A program made the translations under genes and the position numbers. DNA of 64,000 bases from contig CAKZFX010000010.1 in the NCBI GenBank assembly GCA_936908745.1, positions 248,001-312,000 of the forward strand, written 5' to 3'. Positions 33,099 through 41,133 of this stretch are shown here, in pieces; position 1 is the first letter of the stretch, and the number at the start of each line of letters is the position of its first letter. Below the pieces are notes generated by a model. It saw nothing but the letters and a program-made list of their open reading frames with translations, had not been told where the DNA came from and searched no databases. Source of the DNA: an uncultured Chitinophagaceae bacterium. GTDB taxonomy: Bacteria > Bacteroidota > Bacteroidia > Chitinophagales > Chitinophagaceae.

Positions 33099-33347
33099 TC
33101 AGCCGATTGCTTCTGTCGATCTTTCTTTCGCTGCATGATGCAGTATATTCAATACTACTTCTGTGCGTGGAGATACCGTGATCTTGTCTAAACGTTCCAT
33201 AGATGTTTTCAATACATTCAACTTTTCACGGAGCGTCCAATCTTCCGAAAGAGCTTTCTCGATGGCAAGTGTCTGAGTAGGGGAGGTCTCTTTATATAAA
33301 TACAATAAAAGATCCTCAGGAGTAAAATTAGGCATTGGCAAAACCAT
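33099..33347 (-). CDS. Conserved small hypothetical protein (anti-sigma-like N-terminus)
   Basis: 82 residues (or 78 from the ATG at 33335). It is soluble and mostly helical: PEDLLLYLYKETSPTQTLAIEKALSEDWTLREKLNVLKTSMERLDKI. The first 50 residues resemble the opening segment of Bacteroidota anti-sigma factors (compare LILYMDNELGSTERRQVEEFVQ in the gene at 51061), without zinc ligands or a membrane helix. It may be a small regulator or anti-sigma relative. It lies on the same strand as the FtsB-like gene 113 bases upstream and is followed by a strong terminator. Function unknown. Confidence 0.6.
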   Translation of the reverse strand: MVLPMPNFTPEDLLLYLYKETSPTQTLAIEKALSEDWTLREKLNVLKTSMERLDKITVSPRTEVVLNILHHAAKERSTEAIG

Positions 33348-33459
33348 TAATGTCCAGTAAAAATTGTGTTGTCCAGTGTGGTTATTCGAAACTCGTCCGG
33401 GTTATAAACGGGTGCGGCTTTGCCTTATTGTGTGTTGCTGGTATTTATTTATGGAAGTG

Positions 33460-33771
33460 CTATTCAGTATCGTGTTTTTCCGATATGATAAACACATCTT
33501 CATTGTCCCGTTTCATAAAATACTTCTCACGGGCAAACTTTTCGATAGTGCGGGGGTCTTTTTCTAAGGCGGTTTTAATGGCCTTTAACTCGCTGATTTC
33601 TTGTGTGTAGTGTTCCTTGCTTAATTGCAGGTCGCGGAGTTCTTTTTTACCTTTCATCTGGGTAAACAGGTCATTTTTATCCAGGAAAAGCATAACGGCG
33701 GCAAATATGACCGTAGCGATCAGGTACTTGCTTTTCAGCCAGGAAGGGATATGGGTTAATATCTTATTCAT
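33460..33771 (-). CDS. FtsB/DivIC-like septum formation initiator
   Basis: 103 residues with one membrane helix near the N-terminus (YLIATVIFAAVMLFL, about 16-30). A coiled-coil segment follows (GKKELRDLQLSKEHYTQEISELKAIKTALE), then the family end DPRTIEKFAREKYFMKRDNEDVFII. These match the septum formation initiator family, in which FtsB/DivIC bridges the membrane division complex with FtsL and FtsQ/DivIB. It lies 58 bases downstream of enolase on the same strand. The same neighbour pair (enolase, then a division-initiator gene) occurs in Bacteroidota and proteobacteria, which supports the call. Confidence 0.88.
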   Translation of the reverse strand: MNKILTHIPSWLKSKYLIATVIFAAVMLFLDKNDLFTQMKGKKELRDLQLSKEHYTQEISELKAIKTALEKDPRTIEKFAREKYFMKRDNEDVFIISEKHDTE

Positions 33772-33829
33772 GGATTTGGGTTAAAATGCATGGTTGATGG
33801 AGATCGTTCCATCAACCATGAAAAATGAA

Positions 33830-35119
33830 CTATTTACCAAATTTAATGGTTCCTTTTGGATAAATCGCTGAACTGCCGAGCAACTCTTCAATACGGATCA
33901 ACTGGTTGTACTTGGCCATACGGTCTGTACGGGAAGCCGAACCGGTTTTGATTTGTCCGCAATTCAGGGCCACTGCCAGGTCAGCAATCGTGGTGTCTTC
34001 TGTTTCACCACTGCGGTGGCTCATGATGGTGTTATAACCATTGTGCTGCGCCAGTGTTACGGCGTTGATCGTTTCAGTGATCGTTCCGATCTGGTTTACT
34101 TTTACCAGCAAGCCGTTAGCGATACTTTTATCAATACCTTGCTGCAATCTTGTTACATTGGTAACAAACAGGTCATCGCCCACCAACTGGCATTTATCGC
34201 CTACTAATTCAGTCAGCATTTTCCAGCCGTTCCAGTCATCTTCGGCCATACCATCTTCAATGCTGCAGATCGGGTATTGTTTTACCCAGCCCGCCCAATA
34301 CTTAGCCAGTTGTTCGCTGGTCATTTCTTTGCCGGAGCTTTTATGGAAAACATATTTTTTCTTCTTGCTGTCCCACAATTCGCTGTTGGCAGCGTCCATC
34401 GCGATTTTGATTTGTGTTCCGGCTTTATATCCTGCGGCTTCAATCGCTGTTAATACGGTTTCGATCGCTTCTTCATTGCTTTGGATATTGGGGGCAAAAC
34501 CACCTTCATCACCTACGTTGGTGCTGTACCCTTTTTTCTTCAATACCGATTTCAATGCATGGAAGATCTCAACGCCCCAGCGCAGCCCTTCGCTGAATGA
34601 ATTGGCGCCAACCGGCATTACCATAAATTCCTGGAAGTCGATTTTATTATCCGCATGCGCACCACCGTTCAGGATATTCATCATCGGGATCGGCAATGTC
34701 TTCGCATTGGTGCCGCCGATATAGCGATACAATGGCAACGCTGCTTCTTCTGCTGCTGCTTTGGCTACGGCCATACTAACAGCAAGGATGGCATTGGCGC
34801 CCAGTTTTGCTTTGTTAGGTGTGCCATCCAGCTGGATCATGATTTCATCAATACCTGTCTGGTCGGCCACGTCATTGCCCAATAAGATCGGAGCAATAAT
34901 ATCATTTACATTTTTAACCGCTTTCAATACGCCTTTACCTACATACTTCTTTTTATCATTATCCCTCAGTTCCACTGCTTCGTGAATACCGGTGCTGGCA
35001 CCGCTGGGCACCGCCGCACGGCCTAATGCGCCTTCGTCAGTGATCACATCCACTTCTACAGTGGGATTACCTCTTGAATCTAAAATTTGCCGGGCAAATA
35101 CTTCGGAAATGTAACTCAT
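33830..35119 (-). CDS. eno: Enolase
   Basis: 429 residues, the standard length. It converts 2-phosphoglycerate to phosphoenolpyruvate in glycolysis. The N-terminal FARQILDSRGNPTVEV, the loop GASTGIHEAVELRD, the metal-binding Asp of MDAANSELW, the Glu of CSIEDGMAEDDW, the Asp of LVGDDLFVTN, the catalytic Lys of LLVKVNQIGT and the C-terminal signature MSHRSGETEDTTIADLAV are all present. The codon use fits a highly expressed gene. It leads into the FtsB-like gene on the same strand. A -7-like TATCTTTA at 35279 is on the opposite strand and belongs to the next gene. Confidence 0.98.
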   Translation of the reverse strand: MSYISEVFARQILDSRGNPTVEVDVITDEGALGRAAVPSGASTGIHEAVELRDNDKKKYVGKGVLKAVKNVNDIIAPILLGNDVADQTGIDEIMIQLDGTPNKAKLGANAILAVSMAVAKAAAEEAALPLYRYIGGTNAKTLPIPMMNILNGGAHADNKIDFQEFMVMPVGANSFSEGLRWGVEIFHALKSVLKKKGYSTNVGDEGGFAPNIQSNEEAIETVLTAIEAAGYKAGTQIKIAMDAANSELWDSKKKKYVFHKSSGKEMTSEQLAKYWAGWVKQYPICSIEDGMAEDDWNGWKMLTELVGDKCQLVGDDLFVTNVTRLQQGIDKSIANGLLVKVNQIGTITETINAVTLAQHNGYNTIMSHRSGETEDTTIADLAVALNCGQIKTGSASRTDRMAKYNQLIRIEELLGSSAIYPKGTIKFGK

Positions 35120-35301
35120 GTTGGTTTTGAAATTTAAGATGAATGTTTTAGATAGTTCACTGGCAGGTGCAACCGGCTACAAAGAAACGCTTTTCGACCC
35201 TTATGGCAAAAGGCTTACCGGTCATAAATCGGTATTTACATTCCTAACAATCGTTTGAACCAGTTTTTTCAAAACCATTATCTTTAAAAAAAATCAGAAT
35301 T

Positions 35302-38058
35302 ATGAGACGGATCACTTCCTTTTTTCACCTTGTGCTCTTTAGCTGTGCCGTGTCAACTGCGATGGCCCAGGCGCCTGCGCCAAAGCTGATCACCAACGTG
35401 GAAGGCATTAAAGAGTATGAAATGAGCAACGGGCTGCGCATCCTGCTGATGCCCGACCAGTCGCAGACAAACATTGCTGTGAACATTGTATATAAAGTAG
35501 GCAGCCGCCATGAAGGTTATGGCGAAAGTGGTATGGCCCACCTGCTGGAGCATATGCTCTTTAAACAATGTAAAAAATTCACCGATATCAAAAAAGCGAT
35601 TGCGGATAAAGGTGCACAGGCCAATGGTACTACCTGGTATGATCGTACCAATTATTATGAAATATTGTCTGCCTCCGACGAAAATCTCCGTTGGGCGATT
35701 GATATGGAAGCCGACAGGATGGTGAATTCAAAAATTTTGCCGGATGAATTGAAAAAAGAATTCAGCGTGGTAAGAAATGAATTCGAGATCGGCGAAAATG
35801 ACCCGGGTGGCGTGTTGAATGAAAGAGTATTGTCGTCTATGTACCTGTGGCATAACTATGGTAAATCCACCATCGGCAGCAAAGAAGATATTGAAAGAGT
35901 AAAACCGGAAAACCTGAAAGCGTTTTACAAAAAATATTACCAGCCGGATAATGCGGTACTGATGATCGCCGGAAAATTTGACGAGAAAAAAGCATTACAG
36001 TATGCACAACAGTATTTTGGCCCGATCCCCAAACCCACCCGTGTGTTGCAGCCTACGTATACCGTAGAGCCTTCACAGGATGGCGAAAGAGAAGTGTCGT
36101 TGCGTCGTACGGGTGATATCCAGTACCTCGCCATGGGTTATCATACGCCTTCATTGGCTGATAAAGAATATGCCTCTAACGATGCGCTGATACAGATACT
36201 GACCAACAATCCTTCAGGTGTTTTATACAAAAACCTTGTAGAAACAAAACTGGCGGCGGGTATGTATGGTTACGCACAAACGCTGTATGATCCGGGTTTT
36301 ACTTACTTCCAGGTCGCGGTGGCAAAAGATAAAAGCCTTGACAGTGCAAGACAGGCTTTCTATGCAACAATGAATTCTGTGCCTTCGATGATCTTCACTG
36401 ATGAAGAACTGACAAGGGCTAAAAACAATATCTTAAAAGGTATTGGAAATGTAACAAACAACACAATCAACTGGGCCATTTCATTGACAGAGTTTGTTGG
36501 CGCAGGCGACTGGCGATTGTGGTTCCTGTATCGCGACCGCATTGAAAAACTGACACTGGGTGATGTGCAGGCGGCTGCAAGAAAATATTATAAACCATCT
36601 AACAGAACAGTAGGCGTGTTTGTACCGGATGCTGCGCCAGACAGAACGGTGGTGGCTGAAACTCCAGACATTGCCAAGCTGCTGGAAGGGTATAAAGGAA
36701 AAGAAGTGGCTGCACAAAAGGCGACTTTTGAAAACAGCATTGAGAATATCAAAAAGAACACAGAGTATTTGACATTGGCAAACGGCGGTAAGTATGCATT
36801 GCTGGAAAAGCCAACCAAAGGCGATAAGATCAATGCTTCTATCACCTTGCAGTTTGGTAACGAAACCAGCCTGTCTAATAAAAACGAAGTGGGTGGTTTG
36901 CTGGCAGCCATGCTGAAAAAAGGAACCACCACCCGCACCAAAGAGCAGATCAAAGACGAACTGGATAAAATCAAAACAGATATTTCCTTCGGCTGGACAG
37001 CAGGTGGATTGAACATCAACCTGAACACCGACAAAGCAAACCTGCCTGCCGCTTTAGCATTACTAGAAGACCTGTTGTTGCATCCAAAACTGGACGCAGA
37101 AGAGTTTGACAAACTGGTGGTGTCTACAAAAGCCAATTATGAAGCCGGTAAAAGTGACCCGCAGACCATTGCATTTGAACAGTTGTCTAAACTGACCACT
37201 AATTATCCTGAAGGCCACCCGCTTTATGCACAAACAACAGATGAATCAATAGCAGAACTGTCGAAAGTAAAACTGGACGACCTGAAAAAATACTATGCTG
37301 ATTTTTATGGTGCTAATAATTCACTGTCAACATTTGTAGGTGAACTGGACAAAGACCAGATCAAATCGTTTATGAACAAAACATTTGGCAACTGGAACAG
37401 TAAGTCTGCTTATGCGGCGATCACGCCAAGATATTTTGAAATAAAAGGTAAAACAGAAACGATCAACACGCCTGATAAAACAAACGCTGTATTGGGTGGA
37501 TCGCTGAACATGCAGGTGTCTAAACAAGATGCGGACTATCCTGCAATCGTGATGGCCAATGAACTGTTGGGCGGTGGTGCGTTCCTGAATTCAAGGATTC
37601 CTCAACGCCTCCGTGAAAACGAAGGGATGAGCTATGGCGCCGGCAGCTTTATGAGTGCGGAGTATAAAAATAAAACAGGCAGCTGGGGTGTGTATGCGTT
37701 CTTCAACCCGTTATACAAAGGCAGGCTGGATTCAGCGTTGCACCAGGAAATTGACAAAGCCATCGCTAAAGGATTTACACAAGATGAATTGTCAAAATCT
37801 GTCAGCAGTATGATGGAGCAGAATAAAACACAGTTGGGTACAAACAACTTCCTTGCAAGCCTGATCAAAGGTTATATGAAAGATGGCAGAGACCTGACGG
37901 ATTTTACCAAATTTGAAACAAAAGTAAAAGGGTTGACATTGGAGCAGGTGAATGCTGCATTGAAACAACACTTTGATAAATCAAAACTGGTACTGATCTA
38001 TGGCGGGGATTTTGAAAAGGCGAAAACGCCCGATCCCAACGAGAAGAAAGGATTCTAA
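35302..38058 (+). CDS. M16 family zinc peptidase (second copy), secreted
   Basis: 918 residues with a signal peptide ending in AMAQA. The N-terminal module has the zinc motif HLLEH (about residues 80-84) and the downstream acidic region NEFEIGENDPGG with the third ligand. The C-terminal module (about 500-900) is the inactive half, with LGGGAFLNSRIPQRLRENEGMSYGAGSFMS as its core, in which a catalytic HxxEH is missing. It is similar in plan to the gene at 3193, but divergent, with a longer linker rich in Lys/Glu near residues 440-500. Probably a periplasmic peptide-degrading enzyme. The stop overlaps the stop of the convergent gldA-like gene by 4 bases. Confidence 0.92.
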   Translation: MRRITSFFHLVLFSCAVSTAMAQAPAPKLITNVEGIKEYEMSNGLRILLMPDQSQTNIAVNIVYKVGSRHEGYGESGMAHLLEHMLFKQCKKFTDIKKAIADKGAQANGTTWYDRTNYYEILSASDENLRWAIDMEADRMVNSKILPDELKKEFSVVRNEFEIGENDPGGVLNERVLSSMYLWHNYGKSTIGSKEDIERVKPENLKAFYKKYYQPDNAVLMIAGKFDEKKALQYAQQYFGPIPKPTRVLQPTYTVEPSQDGEREVSLRRTGDIQYLAMGYHTPSLADKEYASNDALIQILTNNPSGVLYKNLVETKLAAGMYGYAQTLYDPGFTYFQVAVAKDKSLDSARQAFYATMNSVPSMIFTDEELTRAKNNILKGIGNVTNNTINWAISLTEFVGAGDWRLWFLYRDRIEKLTLGDVQAAARKYYKPSNRTVGVFVPDAAPDRTVVAETPDIAKLLEGYKGKEVAAQKATFENSIENIKKNTEYLTLANGGKYALLEKPTKGDKINASITLQFGNETSLSNKNEVGGLLAAMLKKGTTTRTKEQIKDELDKIKTDISFGWTAGGLNINLNTDKANLPAALALLEDLLLHPKLDAEEFDKLVVSTKANYEAGKSDPQTIAFEQLSKLTTNYPEGHPLYAQTTDESIAELSKVKLDDLKKYYADFYGANNSLSTFVGELDKDQIKSFMNKTFGNWNSKSAYAAITPRYFEIKGKTETINTPDKTNAVLGGSLNMQVSKQDADYPAIVMANELLGGGAFLNSRIPQRLRENEGMSYGAGSFMSAEYKNKTGSWGVYAFFNPLYKGRLDSALHQEIDKAIAKGFTQDELSKSVSSMMEQNKTQLGTNNFLASLIKGYMKDGRDLTDFTKFETKVKGLTLEQVNAALKQHFDKSKLVLIYGGDFEKAKTPDPNEKKGF

Positions 38059-38960
38059 CTCGTCAGTGATTTAAAGACATCTTCCAGTTTTTGGCTATCG
38101 CTTTGCAGTGAAACAATATTCAGGTTTTGCTGCAAAGCGATTTGCATTATATGCTTTCTTACCGCATCCGGCTGCTGTGTTTGCAGGCGATACGTTGCAT
38201 TTTGCAATTCTTCTATATTATTTACACCGGCAATAGCAGAGAAAATAGTCTTATCAACTGCCTTGTCCAGTTGAACGATCACCACCTGCACGGTCTCGTC
38301 TTTCTTTTGCAGGCTGCTTAGTTTATCATTGGCTACCAGGTTGCCTTTGTTAATGATAATTACACGATCGCAGATGGCTTCCACTTCCTGTAAAATATGC
38401 GAGGAAAACAACACCGTTTTATTCTGGCCTTGTTTGCGGATCACTTCTCTTATTTCAACGATCTGGTTAGGGTCCAAACCGGAAGTCGGTTCGTCTAAGA
38501 TCAATACTTCAGGATCATGTATCAGTGCGGCAGCTAAACCCACCCGTTGTTTATAGCCTTTGGATAGCTGACCTATTTTTTTATTTGCTTCCACCGTTAA
38601 TCCAACCGTTGCAATAACCGATTCGATTTTTGCTTTTACATTTTCGACTTTATGCACTTCTCCTACAAATGCTAAATATTCCCGCACGTACATATCATAA
38701 TAGAGTGCATTCAATTCGGGCAGGTAGCCGATCTTCTTTTTGGTTTCCAGCGGCTGTTCGGCCACATTGATACCGCATACAAAGGCTTCACCGCTGGTTT
38801 GTTGCAAATAGCCGGTGATGATTTTCATCGTGGTGGACTTGCCCGCACCATTGGGTCCGAGAAAACCAACGATCTCGCCTTTCTCCACTTTAAAAGAAAT
38901 ATTGTTGACGGCGTTTTGTGCACCGTATTGTTTCAGCAGGTTTTTAACTTCAATGGACAT
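38055..38960 (-). CDS. gldA: ABC transporter ATP-binding protein, GldA-like
   Basis: 301 residues. ATPase of a two-component ABC exporter. Walker A GPNGAGKST (about 36-44), Q-loop region, signature LSKGYKQRVGLA, Walker B LILDEPTSGLD and H-loop SSHILQEVEA are complete. The C-terminal 80 residues (QVVIVQLDKAVDKTIFSAIAGVNNIEELQNATYRLQ) match GldA of gliding-motility systems, where GldA works with GldF and GldG. Those two genes are not visible here, so the partner is elsewhere or the name is too specific. It ends in the convergent M16 gene. The symbol is by family likeness and moderately certain. Confidence 0.8.
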   Translation of the reverse strand: MSIEVKNLLKQYGAQNAVNNISFKVEKGEIVGFLGPNGAGKSTTMKIITGYLQQTSGEAFVCGINVAEQPLETKKKIGYLPELNALYYDMYVREYLAFVGEVHKVENVKAKIESVIATVGLTVEANKKIGQLSKGYKQRVGLAAALIHDPEVLILDEPTSGLDPNQIVEIREVIRKQGQNKTVLFSSHILQEVEAICDRVIIINKGNLVANDKLSSLQKKDETVQVVIVQLDKAVDKTIFSAIAGVNNIEELQNATYRLQTQQPDAVRKHIMQIALQQNLNIVSLQSDSQKLEDVFKSLTS

Positions 38961-39016
38961 AGTACAAAACTAAGATTTTAGTGTAAGGTTTTTTTTACGA
39001 CAAAGTGCACAAAGAC

Positions 39017-39090
39017 CTATTCCCTCACTCTTGACTCCCGGCTAAAGACTCTCCCCATTTTCCACCCCCCATTCTCTATTTTCCGTTCTC
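39017..39090. repeat. Degenerate GACTC / CCATTTTCC word repeat, second locus
   Basis: The words TTGACTCCCGGCTAAAGACTC and CCCCATTTTCCA, then CATTCTCTATTTTCCG, follow the same order as at 7350-7473. It lies immediately downstream of the carbonic anhydrase stop codon and upstream of the gldA-like start. Confidence 0.6.
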
Positions 39091-39726
39091 CTAAAGATCC
39101 CCGTACTCGTACAACGAATCAATATGCGTTCCCGCTTTCATTTCAAAAACAGGCTTTATCAATCCGTCTTTTAAACCATACACCCAACCATGCAGGTCAG
39201 GCCGTTGTTCTTCTTTCCATGCCCGCTGAATGATCGATGTTTTAGCCAGGTTAAATACCTGCTCTTTTACATTCAGCTCCACCAGGCGGTCGGTCTTTGC
39301 TTCTTCGTCTGTGATAGCATCCAGTTCTTCCCGGTGAATACGATACACGTCTTTGATATTGCGGAGCCACATATTCAGCACGGCTTTAAAATCAGTATTG
39401 GTAGCAGCCGCTTTTACACCACCGCAGCCATAATGTCCGCAGACGATCACATGTTTTACTTTCAGGTGCGTGACGGCATAATCCAGTACACTGAGCAGGT
39501 TTACATCGGTGTTGACCACTAAATTGGCCACATTGCGGTGTACAAAGATTTCACCGGGCTGTGTGCCCGTGATTTCGTTGGCAGGTACACGGCTGTCGCT
39601 GCAACCGATCCATAAAAACTCAGGCGTTTGCAGTTGCGACAGGTTGTGAAAAAAAGCAGGGTCATCAACTTGCCGTTTGGCGGCCCATTTCCTGTTTTCT
39701 TCTAAAAGAAGCTCGTATGATTTCAT
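39091..39726 (-). CDS. Beta-class carbonic anhydrase (Can-like)
   Basis: About 211 residues from the ATG at 39726, chosen because the family start is close to MKSYELLLEENRKW and the 22 extra residues of the longest frame are poor. It interconverts CO2 and bicarbonate in the cytoplasm. Zinc ligands are Cys in WIGCSDSRVPA, His and Cys in VCGHYGCGGV, and the Asp-Arg dyad in CSDSRVPA. The C-terminal half (VFNLAKTSIIQRAWKEEQ, HGWVYGLKDGLI) matches the Can-type subgroup. A second beta-carbonic anhydrase of a different subgroup begins at 40422 on the other strand, beside a SulP transporter. Confidence 0.94.
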   Translation of the reverse strand: MKSYELLLEENRKWAAKRQVDDPAFFHNLSQLQTPEFLWIGCSDSRVPANEITGTQPGEIFVHRNVANLVVNTDVNLLSVLDYAVTHLKVKHVIVCGHYGCGGVKAAATNTDFKAVLNMWLRNIKDVYRIHREELDAITDEEAKTDRLVELNVKEQVFNLAKTSIIQRAWKEEQRPDLHGWVYGLKDGLIKPVFEMKAGTHIDSLYEYGDL

Positions 39727-39900
39727 TTGGGATACTTTAAGGTCAAATGTACTCTTTTGATTAACAAATATTACAAACAGGTGTTTGTACAAAAAACTTT
39801 CCCTTTATAAACCGAACAATTTCAATAAGAACCTGTTAAATACAAAGAAATAATGTCATTTTAATGGCACTTCCAGCTTGGTAAAGCTGCTGTTTAATAC

Positions 39901-39908
39901 TATTTTTG
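39901..39908 (+). promoter_or_regulatory. -7 box TATTTTTG before the small membrane-protein gene
   Basis: An exact TAnnTTTG match. A TTGG lies about 20 bases upstream as a poor -33. The start codon follows 13 bases later, so the 5' leader would be very short. Confidence 0.5.
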
Positions 39909-39921
39909 CGCAACGAAACAG

Positions 39922-40302
39922 ATGATAAAAAAGCCCAAATATTACAACCTTGCAGCACTGGTATCAGCTATGTTTATGATACTGGCCCTGGTGTGGCTTA
40001 CTATCAGTCTGCCATTCGTGTACGGCGCCAAGCAAAACCTGGAGAAAGTACAAACATCGCAAATGGCAGACAATAACATCCCGCAGGATGACAGCGATGA
40101 TAACAACAACCCGCTGGGTAACTCTACCGAAGAAAAAACACCCGGCAACGGTTTCTCCAACTTATCCGAAGAATACCTGCACGATCACCACGGCAGCGAA
40201 CACTTCTTCTTCGAAGCATTACTCTTTCATAAATTAGAGAATACAGGCACTTATTTAGCATTTCATGGCGAACTCCTCGTTCCCCCGCCAAACCATGCCT
40301 GA
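39922..40302 (+). CDS. Small membrane protein beside carbonic anhydrase/SulP genes
   Basis: 126 residues: one membrane helix near the N-terminus (residues about 14-36, LVSAMFMILALVWLTISLPFVY), then a Asp/Asn-rich stretch (DNNIPQDDSDDNNNPLGNS) and a histidine-rich, metal-binding-looking segment (EEYLHDHHGSEHFFFE) before an Ala-Phe-rich end. No named domain. The histidine run (HDHH, then H in EHFF) suggests metal handling, perhaps zinc for the carbonic anhydrase nearby. It starts 96 bases before the carbonic anhydrase gene on the same strand, with a good promoter box upstream. Partner role is inference. Confidence 0.65.
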   Translation: MIKKPKYYNLAALVSAMFMILALVWLTISLPFVYGAKQNLEKVQTSQMADNNIPQDDSDDNNNPLGNSTEEKTPGNGFSNLSEEYLHDHHGSEHFFFEALLFHKLENTGTYLAFHGELLVPPPNHA

Positions 40303-40421
40303 TTGAATCTCTCCCTCTGTCCATTATTGTAATCTCATTTTTAAGAAGTATCGTACATCCATTCTAATGGCGTGCATTTGCAGGCCATAAACAGGCTGTG
40401 GAAGCCATAAAACAATATATC

Positions 40422-41093
40422 ATGCGTAAACATTCCAAAGAATTTTTACAGAACCTCACTCCCTACCAGGGATATGAACTGCTCGTTGAAGGAAACAAAC
40501 GTTTTGTTGACAACCTTTCGTCTGATCATGATCACCTTGAAATGATCAATGAAACAAGAGAAGGTCAGTTTCCATTTGCTGTTATCCTTAGCTGTATGGA
40601 CTCACGTACATCAGCAGAGTTAATTTTCGACCAGGGACTGGGCGACCTGTTCAGTATCCGTGTGGCAGGCAACATTGTAAACGATGACATCGTAGGCAGC
40701 ATTGAATATGCTGTAAAATATGTAGGCACCAAAGTGCTGATGGTATTGGGCCATACCGAGTGCGGCGCTATCAAAAGTGCAAAAGCAGGCGTGGAAGATG
40801 GCAATATCACCGGCCTGTTGAAAAGAATACAACCTGCTATCAGCAAATCAATGCTGACAGATGGCGATTCTCATGACTTCCATGATAAAGTGGCCTACAC
40901 CAACGTTGAAAACAGCCTGGAAGAAATCCTCACACGCAGCGACATCGTTCGCGACCTGTTTAAATCAGGTGAGATCGGCATCGTAGGCGGTGTTTACAAT
41001 ATCGAAAACGGTAAAGTGGATTTCTTTAAAAACCTGACGAAAAAAGATAAAGAGAAGAAGGCAAAGACTGAGGTGAAGCTGGAAGCACAGTAA
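40422..41093 (+). CDS. Beta-class carbonic anhydrase of the SulP-linked type
   Basis: 223 residues from the ATG at 40422; an upstream GTG at 40398 is possible. Zinc-site motifs: Cys and Asp-Arg in LSCMDSRTSAE (about 60) and His/Cys in LGHTECGAIKSA (about 115). The first part (TPYQGYELLVEGNKRFVDNL) and the acidic Lys-rich tail (KKDKEKKAKTEVKLE) distinguish it from the copy at 39091. It makes bicarbonate available in the cytoplasm and is followed 40 bases later by a SulP anion transporter. The pairing of a beta-carbonic anhydrase with SulP is common and points to bicarbonate supply. Confidence 0.93.
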   Translation: MRKHSKEFLQNLTPYQGYELLVEGNKRFVDNLSSDHDHLEMINETREGQFPFAVILSCMDSRTSAELIFDQGLGDLFSIRVAGNIVNDDIVGSIEYAVKYVGTKVLMVLGHTECGAIKSAKAGVEDGNITGLLKRIQPAISKSMLTDGDSHDFHDKVAYTNVENSLEEILTRSDIVRDLFKSGEIGIVGGVYNIENGKVDFFKNLTKKDKEKKAKTEVKLEAQ

Positions 41094-41133
41094 CAAAAAA
41101 TCAACACGTAAATAGACGAAACAGAAAACAAGT

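Noticed and set aside
3193..38058. The two M16 genes as a recent tandem duplication
   Set aside because: They are 29 kb apart and too divergent; both are the ordinary two-module form with separate signals.
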